Notes: generated by a model not told the origin, from the sequence alone. A DNA stretch of 49,748 nt from JANOMH01 sp031422295 (GCA_031422295.1 JANOQM010000079.1:1-49748), one strand, 5' to 3'. Shown: positions 1-7,984, numbered from the stretch's first letter. Program-made: numbers and translations.

Positions 1-245
1 CCGGGCACGGATGAAGGCGGTCAATTCGGGGTCAGTGTCGATCCGCGACGGACTGCCAACGCGGTGCGCCGCGCGGTGCGGGTCAATCGGGGGTAAGGTG
101 TCTTGAACAGGGTCTTCAACAGGGCTTTGAAGGGGCTGTTCAAGACACCTTACCCCCGATTGACCCGCACCGCGCGGCGCACCGCGTTGGCAGTCCGTCG
201 CGGATCGACACTGACCCCGAATTGACCGCCTTCATCCGTGCCCGG
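1..245. repeat. Near-perfect palindrome (inverted repeat) at the left edge
   Basis: Bases 1-110 are the reverse complement of 136-245, and the central bases can also pair (114-119 with 127-132), so the whole block folds about position 123. Both arms encode the same stretch of the prophage-type protein at 135-374. A snap-back palindrome at the edge of a contig is often an assembly or amplification artefact. A genuine inverted duplication is possible but less likely. Confidence 0.9.
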
Positions 246-374
246 ATCGACCGGCTGACCTTCAAGGAAATCGCCGCCGATATCGCCGCGCAATTCCCGC
301 CCGAACGCCGCGCATCGGTGTCCGGTCTGCATCGCTGGTTTCACCGGCAAAAGCGGCACGGGGCGGGCCAATGA
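135..374 (+). CDS. Prophage-type small helix-turn-helix protein, 5' end uncertain
   Basis: The frame is open through the palindrome centre and ends at the TGA at 372-374, which overlaps the ATG of the next gene. The reliable part begins near position 204 (RIDTDPELTAFI) and continues through LTFKEIAADIAAQFP and SGLHRWFHRQ, which resembles a small helix-turn-helix DNA-binding domain. From memory, such proteins lie just upstream of Mor-like regulators in Mu-like prophages of Rhodobacterales; I have not searched. The N-terminus cannot be set because the upstream sequence is the mirror image of the gene. No phage structural or transposase gene follows, so this is probably part of a decayed prophage. 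Confidence 0.45.
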   Translation, partial: AVQDTLPPIDPHRAAHRVGSPSRIDTDPELTAFIRARIDRLTFKEIAADIAAQFPPERRASVSGLHRWFHRQKRHGAGQ

Positions 375-718
375 CGCATCAACTCCCCGTCCTGCCTTAC
401 CCTAAACCCACGGCGCAAGTCGCACCCTATGTCGAGGCCCTTGGGTTCGACATGGCAATCACCTTCCTGTTGCAATTCGGCGGCGCTGAACTTTACATCG
501 CCAAAGACCCGAAAAGCCGGGGCCAGCTCGAAGCGCTTGTTGGCGCAGATCGGGCCAAAGCGCTTGGCGCAATCGACCACCGCCTGCAACGCCGCGTCCC
601 GCTGGCCAAACCGTGGCTGGCCGTCTGCTTTGCAACCCGTGGCATGGGCACAGCCGAAATCGCCAGAATGCTACGAACTTCCGACACAAGCGTCAGAAAG
701 TGGTTGAAAACATGCTAA
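371..718 (+). CDS. Mor/HTH-type phage regulatory protein
   Basis: A protein of 115 residues whose ATG overlaps the stop of the preceding gene, as in a phage operon. The middle (residues about 25-50) has a Mor-like start, with hydrophobic segments around FLLQFGGAELYIA. The C-terminus (residues about 75-115) reads as a helix-turn-helix, MGTAEIARMLRTSDTSVRKW. In Mu-like phages Mor activates middle transcription; here the gene is shorter than Mor and could simply be a small DNA-binding protein of a prophage early region. A very short open frame follows and then no further phage genes, so the region looks like a remnant. The family call is inferred from motif layout only. Confidence 0.5.
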   Translation: MTHQLPVLPYPKPTAQVAPYVEALGFDMAITFLLQFGGAELYIAKDPKSRGQLEALVGADRAKALGAIDHRLQRRVPLAKPWLAVCFATRGMGTAEIARMLRTSDTSVRKWLKTC

Positions 719-762
719 AAGTCGAATGGCACGAAGACGAGATCGAAGCGGCAATGCGGTAG
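712..762 (+). pseudogene. Truncated downstream phage gene fragment
   Basis: An ATG inside the end of the Mor-like gene opens a frame of only 16 codons (begins MLKVEWHEDEIEAA). The overlapping start is what one expects of a third gene in the phage operon, but the frame stops at once. It is probably the 5' stub of a decayed gene rather than a functional peptide. Confidence 0.25.
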
Positions 763-928
763 GATAAAGTGCGGGTTCCGCCCCAGTCCCGAAAACCCCA
801 ATCGCAGGATGTTGGCAAACATCATCTGAACCCGCAAATGAGGCCCCGTTACCGGCTCAAATTGGCTGAACAGGGGGTATCAGAACAGTTGAACACTAAC
901 ACTTACTTTTGCGGATGGGGCAGGGTAG

Positions 929-948
929 GGTGCGTGATTTCACGCACC
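929..948. terminator. Stem-loop between the prophage remnant and the converging gene
   Basis: The sequence ggtgcgtga-tt-tcacgcacc is a perfect 9-base stem at the end of the minus-strand gene at 955-2562. It could terminate transcription from either side. The rest of 763-954 holds no gene that I can recognise. Confidence 0.4.
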
Positions 949-954
949 TTTCAC

Positions 955-2562
955 TTAAAACCCGATCAATGCGTAGCCAATCATCACAAGGGCCGAAACA
1001 GTCGTGATTATTTTTGCGCCCTTGTAAACTGCACTTTTATCAATCTCATGGATAAGAGATGGGGTCGCTTTTATCATCAATAGGATGCGCGCTGCGCGAC
1101 CAAACACCCGAACCTTCTCATCCCGCATTGAAAGTGCCAGAGTCCGATCTGCGGGGCCCAACGTGCGGTAGTTGGCCGAGAACCCCTTGGTATCATCAAC
1201 AATCGCCAGAATATCTTGCTGCCAGTCTGCCTGCCCTTGGCCCTCTGTGATATCCACAAGGACAGGCATTGCCTCTGTCATCAAATCCAACGCTGCCTCG
1301 GGCATTTCCGCGAAGGCCTGTGTTTCAATCAGCTTACGGTTCTGCGCCACATCCGGGTGCGTGGCCCTGATTCCCAATGCCCCTTCTTCTAGGGCGCGGA
1401 TCAGTCCCAAATTCTCTTCCGAAGCCGGCAATTCATCCGTCGCAATCTGGCGCACCAGCCCGGCATGAATGGCAGTAAAGTCCATTTCAATCCGCTGCGG
1501 ATCATTTCCGTAACGAGCAAAAGTCCGGTGAAGTACTCGCGCCTCTCGCGACGTCATTTGAAGGCCGTTCCTAGTATCTATTAGGACGTCCTCAAGTGCA
1601 TCCTGCGCCTGAGAAAGAGTAGCGCCAAGTAGGTCAGGTTTCGATATTGCTTGCGGCGAGAAAAAGAATTTCCCGGTATTCTGATTGAACTCGACTTTTT
1701 CGGCCAACAGGAGTTTTTCGGCGAGATGCTCCGTCCTAGCGTCCTCAATCTTGCTCGAGAGGTGGCCTGCGCCTTGCGTCCAACCGGAATCCGGAATAAC
1801 GGCAATTCTCCGATAGAAACTCCAGTCAATTACCTTTCCTTCGACAAAAGCCTCATACCAATTGGACCAAAAACGCCAATCTTGGCCCGATTTCCAAAAC
1901 GCTTCGGTTACAGAGGTGTATTCCAGTGGGTATATCAATATAGATCGGTTTTTGTTCGATTCGACAGTTTCATTATCCTCAGGATCTAGTAATTCGCCTT
2001 CATATATCGTGTCAGTTAGCCCATCTTTTGCATCGTGAGTTGAAACGAAAAGATCAAAATCATCAATCAAAGAGCTAGCGTCTGTTCCAGAGCACTGTGT
2101 TCGTCCGATTGATCGAATGACGCGATTAATCAATACGGCACGTTGGTCAGGTGGAGTCAAAAGGCTATTCAATAAAGAATCACACGATTCAACGACGCGT
2201 ATCTGGTTGATTCGCTTTGGTTTTGGCTTTATGTTCTTGAGTTGGACAATTGTTTCCTTGATCCTAATATCAATCTCTGGATTAGGTTGAACCATCCAAG
2301 AAGATGATACAACTAAGGCACGCAAAACAGGAATTACAATTTCAGCTACTTCTGAGGCCTTCCAGTCGTCACCTATGTAGCCCTTTCTGAAATGCGGGGA
2401 CAGCGCTTCAAGTCCACGAAAAGCTGCACGCCAGGCTAACTGCAAGCTAGCACTGCTGCCGAGTTCCCCGTTGATTAAGTCTTCGAGGTGTAAGCCATAT
2501 GAATCAACTGTTTCACTTCTCGCCAAATCTGCACCCCGTTTTTTTACTGGCACAATCTGCAC
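955..2562 (-). CDS. Hypothetical protein with C-terminal membrane segment
   Basis: A protein of 535 residues that I do not recognise. The GTG start at 2562 is supported by GAGGAAA just upstream on the coding strand. The N-terminal half is polar and acidic, with no obvious nuclease or ATPase motif. The last 20 residues (TTVSALVMIGYALIGF region) form a hydrophobic helix, so the protein is probably a tail-anchored inner-membrane protein with the bulk in the cytoplasm. The part coding for the N-terminus (about 1560-2460) is clearly more AT-rich than the C-terminal part, which suggests a mosaic or horizontally acquired gene. It diverges from lepA and lies close to the DUF262/HEPN cassette, so a defence-related role is possible but not shown. 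Confidence 0.6.
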   Translation of the reverse strand: MQIVPVKKRGADLARSETVDSYGLHLEDLINGELGSSASLQLAWRAAFRGLEALSPHFRKGYIGDDWKASEVAEIVIPVLRALVVSSSWMVQPNPEIDIRIKETIVQLKNIKPKPKRINQIRVVESCDSLLNSLLTPPDQRAVLINRVIRSIGRTQCSGTDASSLIDDFDLFVSTHDAKDGLTDTIYEGELLDPEDNETVESNKNRSILIYPLEYTSVTEAFWKSGQDWRFWSNWYEAFVEGKVIDWSFYRRIAVIPDSGWTQGAGHLSSKIEDARTEHLAEKLLLAEKVEFNQNTGKFFFSPQAISKPDLLGATLSQAQDALEDVLIDTRNGLQMTSREARVLHRTFARYGNDPQRIEMDFTAIHAGLVRQIATDELPASEENLGLIRALEEGALGIRATHPDVAQNRKLIETQAFAEMPEAALDLMTEAMPVLVDITEGQGQADWQQDILAIVDDTKGFSANYRTLGPADRTLALSMRDEKVRVFGRAARILLMIKATPSLIHEIDKSAVYKGAKIITTVSALVMIGYALIGF

Positions 2563-2656
2563 CGTCTTTCCTCACACGTCCACCCCCATCCCCCCTTGCA
2601 AAACCGCCCTTTTCCCCCCAATACCGGCCTCTGAAACCCCCATCAGGCCGCATCCC

Positions 2657-4456
2657 ATGCCCGACCTCGCCCATATCCGCAATTTCTCGATCGTGGCCCA
2701 TATCGACCACGGTAAATCCACCCTTGCCGACCGGCTGATCCAGGAAACCGGCACCGTCAAGGACCGGGATATGAAAGAGCAGATGCTTGATTCGATGGAT
2801 ATCGAGCGGGAGCGGGGGATTACCATCAAGGCCAACACGGTCCGCCTTGATTACACAGCGAAAAACGGCGAACACTATGTGTTGAACCTGATCGACACCC
2901 CCGGCCACGTCGACTTTGCCTACGAGGTGTCGCGGTCAATGCGCGCCGTCGAAGGCTCGCTTCTGGTGGTCGATGCATCGCAAGGGGTCGAGGCGCAGAC
3001 CCTTGCCAATGTCTATCAGGCGCTGGATGCCGGGCATGAAATCGTCCCCGTCCTGAACAAGATCGACCTGCCCGCCGCCGAACCCGACCGCATCCGCCAG
3101 CAGATCGAAGACGTCATCGGGCTCGACGCGTCCAACGCCGTCCTGATTTCCGCCAAATCCGGCATCGGCATCCCGGATGTGCTCGAGGCTATCGTCCACC
3201 GCCTCCCCGCCCCTAAAGGCGACCGCGACGCGCCGCTCAAGGCGATGTTGGTCGACTCGTGGTACGACAGCTACCTCGGCGTCGTCGTGATGATCCGGGT
3301 GATCGACGGGGTCGTCCGTAAAGGGGATCGCGTGCGGATGATGCAGACCGACGCGGTCTATGGCATCGACACGCTGGCCGTGTTGAAACCGCAAATGGTG
3401 CCGATTGCCGAACTGGGGCCGGGCGAAATCGGCGTCCTCACCGCCAGCATCAAACAGGTCCGCGACACCCGCGTTGGCGATACGATCACCAGCGAACGCA
3501 AGGGCTGCGAGGTCGCTTTGCCCGGCTTCAAACCCGCGCAGCCCGTCGTGTTCTGCGGCCTGTTCCCGGTCGATGCGGCGCAATTCGAGGATCTGCGCGA
3601 CTCCATCGAAAAACTCGCCCTGAACGATGCGTCTTTCTCCTATGAAATGGAAACCTCGGCGGCCTTGGGGTTTGGTTTTCGCTGCGGCTTCCTCGGGCTG
3701 TTGCATCTTGAGGTGATCCGCGACCGGATCGAGCGGGAGTATAATATCGACCTGATCACCACCGCCCCCTCGGTGGTGTATCACCTCTATATGAAAGACG
3801 GCACGGTGCGCGAATTGCACAACCCCGCCGACATGCCCGACCTCACACTCATCGACCACCTCGAAGAGCCGCGGATCAAGGCCACGATCCTGGTGCCCGA
3901 CGATTACCTCGGCGATATCCTCAAACTCTGTCAGGACCGGCGCGGCGTGCAGCTTGACCTGACCTATGCCGGGTCCCGCGCCATGGTTGTTTACGACCTC
4001 CCCCTCAACGAAGTGGTGTTCGATTTCTATGATAGGCTGAAAAGTGTTACCAAAGGGTATGCATCGTTCGACTACCAACTCTCCGCCTATCAGGAGGATA
4101 ATCTGGTCAAGATGTCGATCCTCGTGAACGACGAACCGGTCGACGCCCTGTCGATGATGGTCCACCGCGACCGGGCCGATATGCGGGGCAGGGCGATGGT
4201 GGAGAAACTGAAAGAGCTGATCCCGCGGCACATGTTCAAGATCCAGATCCAGGCGGCGATTGGCGGCAAGGTGATCGCGCGGGAGACTTTGTCGGCGCTG
4301 CGCAAGGACGTGACGGCGAAATGCTATGGCGGCGATGCGACGCGGAAACGCAAGCTGCTGGACAAGCAGAAGGCCGGGAAAAAGAAGATGCGGCAGTTCG
4401 GGAAGGTCGAGATTCCGCAGGAGGCGTTTATTTCGGCGTTGAAGATGGATGGGTGA
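2657..4456 (+). CDS. lepA: Elongation factor 4 (LepA), ribosome back-translocase GTPase
   Basis: A 599-residue translational GTPase, the usual LepA length. The first domain has the P-loop AHIDHGKST (about residues 14-22), DTPGH (about 80-84) and NKID (about 134-137). Domains II, III and V follow, then the LepA-specific lysine-rich C-terminal domain. The ATG at 2657 matches the family N-terminus (MPDLAHIRNFSIVAHIDHGK); a longer in-frame extension back to 2471 overlaps the divergent gene and is not family-like. LepA acts on stalled or mis-translocated ribosomes and in 30S biogenesis. Its stop at 4456 is only 5 bases before the AT-rich DUF262 gene, which may be transcribed by readthrough from lepA. 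Confidence 0.97.
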   Translation: MPDLAHIRNFSIVAHIDHGKSTLADRLIQETGTVKDRDMKEQMLDSMDIERERGITIKANTVRLDYTAKNGEHYVLNLIDTPGHVDFAYEVSRSMRAVEGSLLVVDASQGVEAQTLANVYQALDAGHEIVPVLNKIDLPAAEPDRIRQQIEDVIGLDASNAVLISAKSGIGIPDVLEAIVHRLPAPKGDRDAPLKAMLVDSWYDSYLGVVVMIRVIDGVVRKGDRVRMMQTDAVYGIDTLAVLKPQMVPIAELGPGEIGVLTASIKQVRDTRVGDTITSERKGCEVALPGFKPAQPVVFCGLFPVDAAQFEDLRDSIEKLALNDASFSYEMETSAALGFGFRCGFLGLLHLEVIRDRIEREYNIDLITTAPSVVYHLYMKDGTVRELHNPADMPDLTLIDHLEEPRIKATILVPDDYLGDILKLCQDRRGVQLDLTYAGSRAMVVYDLPLNEVVFDFYDRLKSVTKGYASFDYQLSAYQEDNLVKMSILVNDEPVDALSMMVHRDRADMRGRAMVEKLKELIPRHMFKIQIQAAIGGKVIARETLSALRKDVTAKCYGGDATRKRKLLDKQKAGKKKMRQFGKVEIPQEAFISALKMDG

Positions 4457-4461
4457 ATAAA

Positions 4462-5577
4462 ATGACACTGTTAGAAGAAGTTGAAATCGGTTCTCGCAGA
4501 GTTGCTACTGATGGAATCACGATGAGCATCGGAGAGCTGTCTACATACTATCGTGATGGTGATTTAAATATTAACCCCGAGTTTCAGCGTGCATTCCGAT
4601 GGACAATTGATAAGAAATCAAATCTAATTGAGTCCATTCTACTTTCAATTCCTATCCCATCAATTTTTGTATTCGAGAATGAAGATGGAACGTGGGAATT
4701 AGTAGACGGCCTTCAAAGACTTTCCACTATCTTTGAATTTATGGGGATTCTCCGAGAGCCCGACAAGAGTGCACGTCCACCATCATGCCTTATCGAAACG
4801 ATTTACCTCCCTAATTTGAGCAATGCCGTTTGGGAGAGGTCTAAGCGAGTAGTCGGAATTTCAGAAAAGACGCAAGTGCCAATTGAATCGGCTCTACAAC
4901 GTCGAATAAGAACTGCTAGAATACAAGTTGAAATTCTAAGGTTTACTAGCGACGTTGATACCAAATTTGATTTATTCCAAAGATTAAACAGAGGTGGAGA
5001 AACGGCTAATGCGCAAGAAGTCAGAAATAGTCTTTGCGTGATGGCTAGTGAATCTGGATTCAAAAAATTAAAGGCATATGCCTCAGACTCACTTTTTCAG
5101 GAACTATTTAAGATAACTGACACTGGGAAGGAGCAGCAGAAGCATATTGAGTATTTAATGCGTCTAGTTGTTCATACTTATTTTGACTTTGATACAAAAA
5201 AGGACTTGGAGTCATTCATCGACGATGGGATTAAGAAAGTCCTAACGGATGAAAAAAAATACCCTTGGAAAATCAAAATTAACAAAGCTCTTGAGCGCAT
5301 CAATAGTGCCTGCGGGGATGTGGCGCTTCTCCCTCGACTTGGAGAAACTAGAACAGCAAATCGGGTAAGCCTTCGGCAGCTGGAAGCAATCGCCGTTGGG
5401 GTTTCTCGAAACATTGATGCGATTGAAAAAGTGAAAAACCCCGATGCTTTTCTAAAGAAAAAGATTGAGAGTTTTTGGGATCAGCCAGAGGTGGAAAAGA
5501 TGTCAGCTGCGGGATTGAATAGTAGTGTTCGGCTTCAAAGAACCGTTCCATTTGGTCTGACTTGGTTTAGGCCATAG
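4462..5577 (+). CDS. DUF262 (GmrS-like N-terminal domain) protein, putative defence component
   Basis: A protein of 371 residues with the hallmarks of the ParB-like DUF262 fold: NPEFQRAFRW followed by SILLSIPIPSIFVF, then VDGLQRLSTI (the family's DGQQR box, with L for the first Q), and later FDLFQRLNRGGE with QEVRNSL. It lacks the DUF1524 HNH nuclease domain that makes up the C-terminal half of GmrSD-type restriction enzymes, so this protein would need a partner nuclease. The next gene, 7 bases downstream, encodes a HEPN protein and may supply it. Start: ATG at 4462; a GTG at 4453 overlapping the lepA stop is an alternative. The gene is strikingly AT-rich compared with lepA, which indicates recent transfer. 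Confidence 0.85.
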   Translation: MTLLEEVEIGSRRVATDGITMSIGELSTYYRDGDLNINPEFQRAFRWTIDKKSNLIESILLSIPIPSIFVFENEDGTWELVDGLQRLSTIFEFMGILREPDKSARPPSCLIETIYLPNLSNAVWERSKRVVGISEKTQVPIESALQRRIRTARIQVEILRFTSDVDTKFDLFQRLNRGGETANAQEVRNSLCVMASESGFKKLKAYASDSLFQELFKITDTGKEQQKHIEYLMRLVVHTYFDFDTKKDLESFIDDGIKKVLTDEKKYPWKIKINKALERINSACGDVALLPRLGETRTANRVSLRQLEAIAVGVSRNIDAIEKVKNPDAFLKKKIESFWDQPEVEKMSAAGLNSSVRLQRTVPFGLTWFRP

Positions 5578-5584
5578 AACTGGT

Positions 5585-6289
5585 ATGCGGTCTCACCTAA
5601 CCAAGATGATGGAGTGGCGAACGCTAGAAATTGCGGAGATGAAGGCACTTCTGCCGCGGCAGTCTGATATGGGATTTGAATTATTTTGCCGAGGAGCTAT
5701 GGTCCTGTGTTATGCTCACTGGGAAGGAGCATTTAATGATTGCCTGAAGGTAGTCGTAGGCACATTGAAGTCAGGGGACATTGACTTAAGTCGAGCACAT
5801 CCCGGAATTTCCGCGCTATTTTTCTCCCGAGATATTGATTCTTTCCTGAATAGAAGGATCGAAGAAGATACTGTCGTTGAGCACTTAATTGCGTTTCACT
5901 TCCTGTGTCAGAAGTCGGTGAAGGGAGAGGTTGCAAATGCTCGTGCTGCCACGACGAGGTCAAATCTTAATTGGAATCGAATAGAAGTGGTATTTTCTAT
6001 ATTCGGATTCAGTTGGCCAAAGCTTCATTTGAAGAAGATATTCATTGAGCACAAGTTGTCGCGTCTACGTCATTCAATAGCACACGGCGAAGCTCCAAGA
6101 TTGACTAGAGTTGTCGCGTTGCAGCAGTTAGACGAAACAAGCATATTGTTAGATGAGATAGCTGAATATTTCCATGCAGTATATAGTTCGATTTTGCTAC
6201 CCCTCTCTGACCAGCCAAAGGTCAATAATTTGACCGTGCTACTTCCCGCCAAGTCTGCGACTGAAAGCACACCCTACACCAGCCCATAA
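5585..6289 (+). CDS. MAE_28990/MAE_18760-like HEPN family ribonuclease
   Basis: A protein of 234 residues. RGAMVLCYAHWEGAFNDCL (about residues 37-55) and a later SNLNW segment match the MAE_28990/MAE_18760 HEPN family as I remember it. The predicted RNase motif R-x4-H is present as RHSIAH (about residues 160-165), followed by the typical GE. HEPN proteins are metal-independent RNases common in toxin, abortive-infection and CRISPR-linked systems. It starts 7 bases after the DUF262 gene and has the same low GC, so the two form one transferred cassette. I infer that DUF262 senses or gates and HEPN cuts RNA. The last codons run into the remains of a RelE-type gene on the opposite strand. Confidence 0.82.
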   Translation: MRSHLTKMMEWRTLEIAEMKALLPRQSDMGFELFCRGAMVLCYAHWEGAFNDCLKVVVGTLKSGDIDLSRAHPGISALFFSRDIDSFLNRRIEEDTVVEHLIAFHFLCQKSVKGEVANARAATTRSNLNWNRIEVVFSIFGFSWPKLHLKKIFIEHKLSRLRHSIAHGEAPRLTRVVALQQLDETSILLDEIAEYFHAVYSSILLPLSDQPKVNNLTVLLPAKSATESTPYTSP

Positions 6290-6372
6290 ACCCCGCCCCG
6301 CCCGCCGACCGCGACGATTACCACCACCAAACGGCCATCCTCGATCAGGTACACCACCCGCCAATCCCCCGC
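6274..6372 (-). pseudogene. C-terminal fragment of a RelE/ParE-type toxin gene
   Basis: The minus strand reads GDWRVVYLIEDGRLVVV, then IVAVGGRGGVYG and a stop at 6274. This is the characteristic C-terminal sheet of RelE/ParE-superfamily mRNA interferases. An in-frame stop lies directly upstream (6373-6375), so the N-terminal two thirds of the toxin are missing and no antitoxin gene is seen. The fragment overlaps the 3' end of the HEPN gene and probably marks the insertion boundary of the cassette. Confidence 0.7.
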
Positions 6373-6397
6373 TTAATTGCGAGGGTTTCACCCACCC

Positions 6398-6532
6398 TCA
6401 CATCCCCGCCTGCACCTGTGCCCCCTCAGCCGTAATCGCCTGCCCAGCGGACTGGATATCCTGCCCGGCACCCTTGACCGTCTCGCATCCGGCCAAAGCT
6501 ACTATCACCAAAACCATCATCACACGTGTCAT
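6398..6532 (-). CDS. Entericidin-family lipoprotein
   Basis: A 44-residue protein too short for a usual ORF filter: MTRVMMVLVIVALAGCETV, then KGAGQDIQSAGQAI and a short tail. It has a lipoprotein signal peptide with lipobox LAGC (Cys16) and the KGAGxDI..AGxAI signature of the EcnA/EcnB family. AAAGGAG lies 8 bases before the ATG. Entericidins are small cell-envelope lipoproteins; EcnB has been linked to stationary-phase lysis, but in alphaproteobacteria they are widespread and their role is unclear. Confidence 0.85.
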   Translation of the reverse strand: MTRVMMVLVIVALAGCETVKGAGQDIQSAGQAITAEGAQVQAGM

Positions 6533-6656
6533 CGGTCACTCCTTTGGTTGATCCACAACCCCAACGCGCGGAACCCCGCCGACGTTCCACAGGCGATGCA
6601 ACGGAACCGTCACCCATCGGCGTTATACTGACACAACCGCAATGATGGAGCCTGCC

Positions 6657-6737
6657 ATGACCTACCTGCCACATGCCTTTCTGGCCGCGACGACGCTGTT
6701 GATCTTGGCCAGCATCATGACCTCAACCATGATCTAA
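6657..6737 (+). CDS. Possible 26-residue membrane peptide
   Basis: An ATG preceded by ggag opens a 26-codon frame (MTYLPHAFLAATTLLILASI, then six more residues) that is almost wholly hydrophobic and would span the membrane once. Its end overlaps the 3' end of the converging hydrolase by 15 bases. The ribosome site and composition are suggestive, but a chance frame of this length is easy to obtain. Confidence 0.25.
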   Translation: MTYLPHAFLAATTLLILASIMTSTMI

Positions 6738-7469
6738 AAATAACTCAACCGCCGCCACAAACTCGCGGGGTTTTTCAGCGTGCAGCCAGTGGCCCGCGTC
6801 GGGGATTTTGGCAAAGCGGGCGTGGGGGAACAGGGTGCGGATTTGGGCGCGGTGTTCGGGCAGCACATAGTCGGACTGCGCCCCGGTCAGGAACAAGACT
6901 GGCCCGGTGAACACGCTCGACACCGTAGGAAACCCCATGATCGCGGGCATATTCGCGGCCAGCGCATCCAGATTAAGGCGCCAGCGTTTCCCTGCCAGAT
7001 CAAAGCTTTGCAGGAAAAACGCGGCGAGGACCGGATCATCCAGCCCCATCATCCCGGCGGCCTCGGCCCTGGTCGTCACCGCTGTCAAATCAACCCGGCG
7101 CATCGCCGCGATCTTGTCCAGCTGACTGTGGCCATAGGCGACCGGGGCGATGTCGGCCACGATCAGACGGCGCACCAGATCGGGCCGGGTCAGCGCCAGA
7201 ATCATCGCCGCCTTGCCACCCATGGAATGGCCCAGAACATCGCATTGGCCCTGAATCATCCCGGCCAGATCATCAGCCATATCCGGATAAGTTTGCGAGC
7301 GATTCCAATCACTTGCGCCATGATTGCGCATATCCACAGCGACTACTGGGCGCGCCTCAGACAGGCGTTTGGCAATCACCCCCCAGTTCCGCGCCGACCC
7401 AAATAATCCGTGCGCAATCAACAGCTTGGGCCGATCCGTCGGGCCGTCATGGACAATCGTGTTCAACAT
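6723..7469 (-). CDS. ybfF: Alpha/beta-fold hydrolase, YbfF-like esterase
   Basis: A 248-residue protein with the full alpha/beta hydrolase layout: the oxyanion strand LLIAHGLFGSARNW (about 16-29), VDMRNHGAS, the nucleophile elbow GHSMGG (Ser82) and a C-terminal GHWLHAEKP with the catalytic His (about 227). HGLFGSARNW and DMRNHG are typical of the YbfF/abhydrolase-11 group, which hydrolyses short acyl esters and thioesters in the cytoplasm. The natural substrate is not known from sequence. The gene stands alone, ending tail to tail with a tiny plus-strand frame. Confidence 0.88.
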   Translation of the reverse strand: MLNTIVHDGPTDRPKLLIAHGLFGSARNWGVIAKRLSEARPVVAVDMRNHGASDWNRSQTYPDMADDLAGMIQGQCDVLGHSMGGKAAMILALTRPDLVRRLIVADIAPVAYGHSQLDKIAAMRRVDLTAVTTRAEAAGMMGLDDPVLAAFFLQSFDLAGKRWRLNLDALAANMPAIMGFPTVSSVFTGPVLFLTGAQSDYVLPEHRAQIRTLFPHARFAKIPDAGHWLHAEKPREFVAAVELFLDHG

Positions 7470-7547
7470 GGCGCAACTCTACCTCTTGACAGGCCCAAAA
7501 GACCAGCCTCCCTTGCCGAAAACCCCCATCCATGGCATCCACCGCCG

Positions 7548-7919
7548 ATGACACCCCAAGACCTAGAGCCTCAGATCGCTGAAATTCGATCCCTGCTGGA
7601 ATCTCAGCTGCGGATCAAGGGGCGGAGTTTGGACCAGCAAATCGCACGTGCCGGTCGGCTTCTCCCGCGCAAAGTACGGGGCGAGGCGCTGTTTTTGGCG
7701 CAGGCTAACATGCTGATTCAAAATCCAAAATTGGCGCGGATGATCAATCAGGACCGGGTCGGTCAGGCGCATCGAACCGTCGCCGGATACTTGAATTCTA
7801 TCGATCCCAAAGATCGGCGCAAAGGTCGCCTTCTGAACGTCGCGGGCATCATCGCATTCAACGGCCTTCTCATCGCGGGATTGGTCATCGCAATCTTGGT
7901 CTGGCGCGGTTTTGTGTAA
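7548..7919 (+). CDS. Conserved hypothetical membrane protein
   Basis: A 123-residue protein. The N-terminal 90 residues are charged and helical (LEPQIAEIRSLLESQL, RAGRLLPRKVRGEALFLAQA) and the C-terminus holds one transmembrane helix (NGLLIAGLVIAILVWRGFV, about 104-122). The ATG at 7548 is the first in frame that gives a compact protein; longer starts overlap the divergent hydrolase. It looks like a cytoplasmic helical domain anchored to the inner membrane. I do not recognise a family with a known function. Confidence 0.65.
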   Translation: MTPQDLEPQIAEIRSLLESQLRIKGRSLDQQIARAGRLLPRKVRGEALFLAQANMLIQNPKLARMINQDRVGQAHRTVAGYLNSIDPKDRRKGRLLNVAGIIAFNGLLIAGLVIAILVWRGFV

Positions 7920-7979
7920 GGTGGGTTTTAACCCACTCTTCAAGCTAACCTGCTGAAAGTAAGGTGGGTTTTAACCCAC
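7917..7979. terminator. Two copies of a palindromic 20-mer between convergent genes
   Basis: The 20-base unit taaggtgggttttaacccac occurs at 7917-7936 and again at 7960-7979. Each copy contains gtgggtt-tt-aacccac and can form its own hairpin. The pair sits exactly between the converging ends of the 7548 gene and glyA, so a bidirectional terminator is the simplest reading. The short, exact duplication is unusual. Confidence 0.5.
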
Positions 7980-7984
7980 CTCTG

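Noticed and set aside
135..762. Active Mu-like prophage
   Set aside because: Only two small regulatory-type genes and a stub are present, and no transposase or structural gene follows.
2936..4468. 510-codon minus-strand open frame opposite lepA
   Set aside because: It is the antisense shadow of lepA. Its translation is His-, Gln- and Val-rich without family motifs, while the plus strand is an unmistakable LepA.
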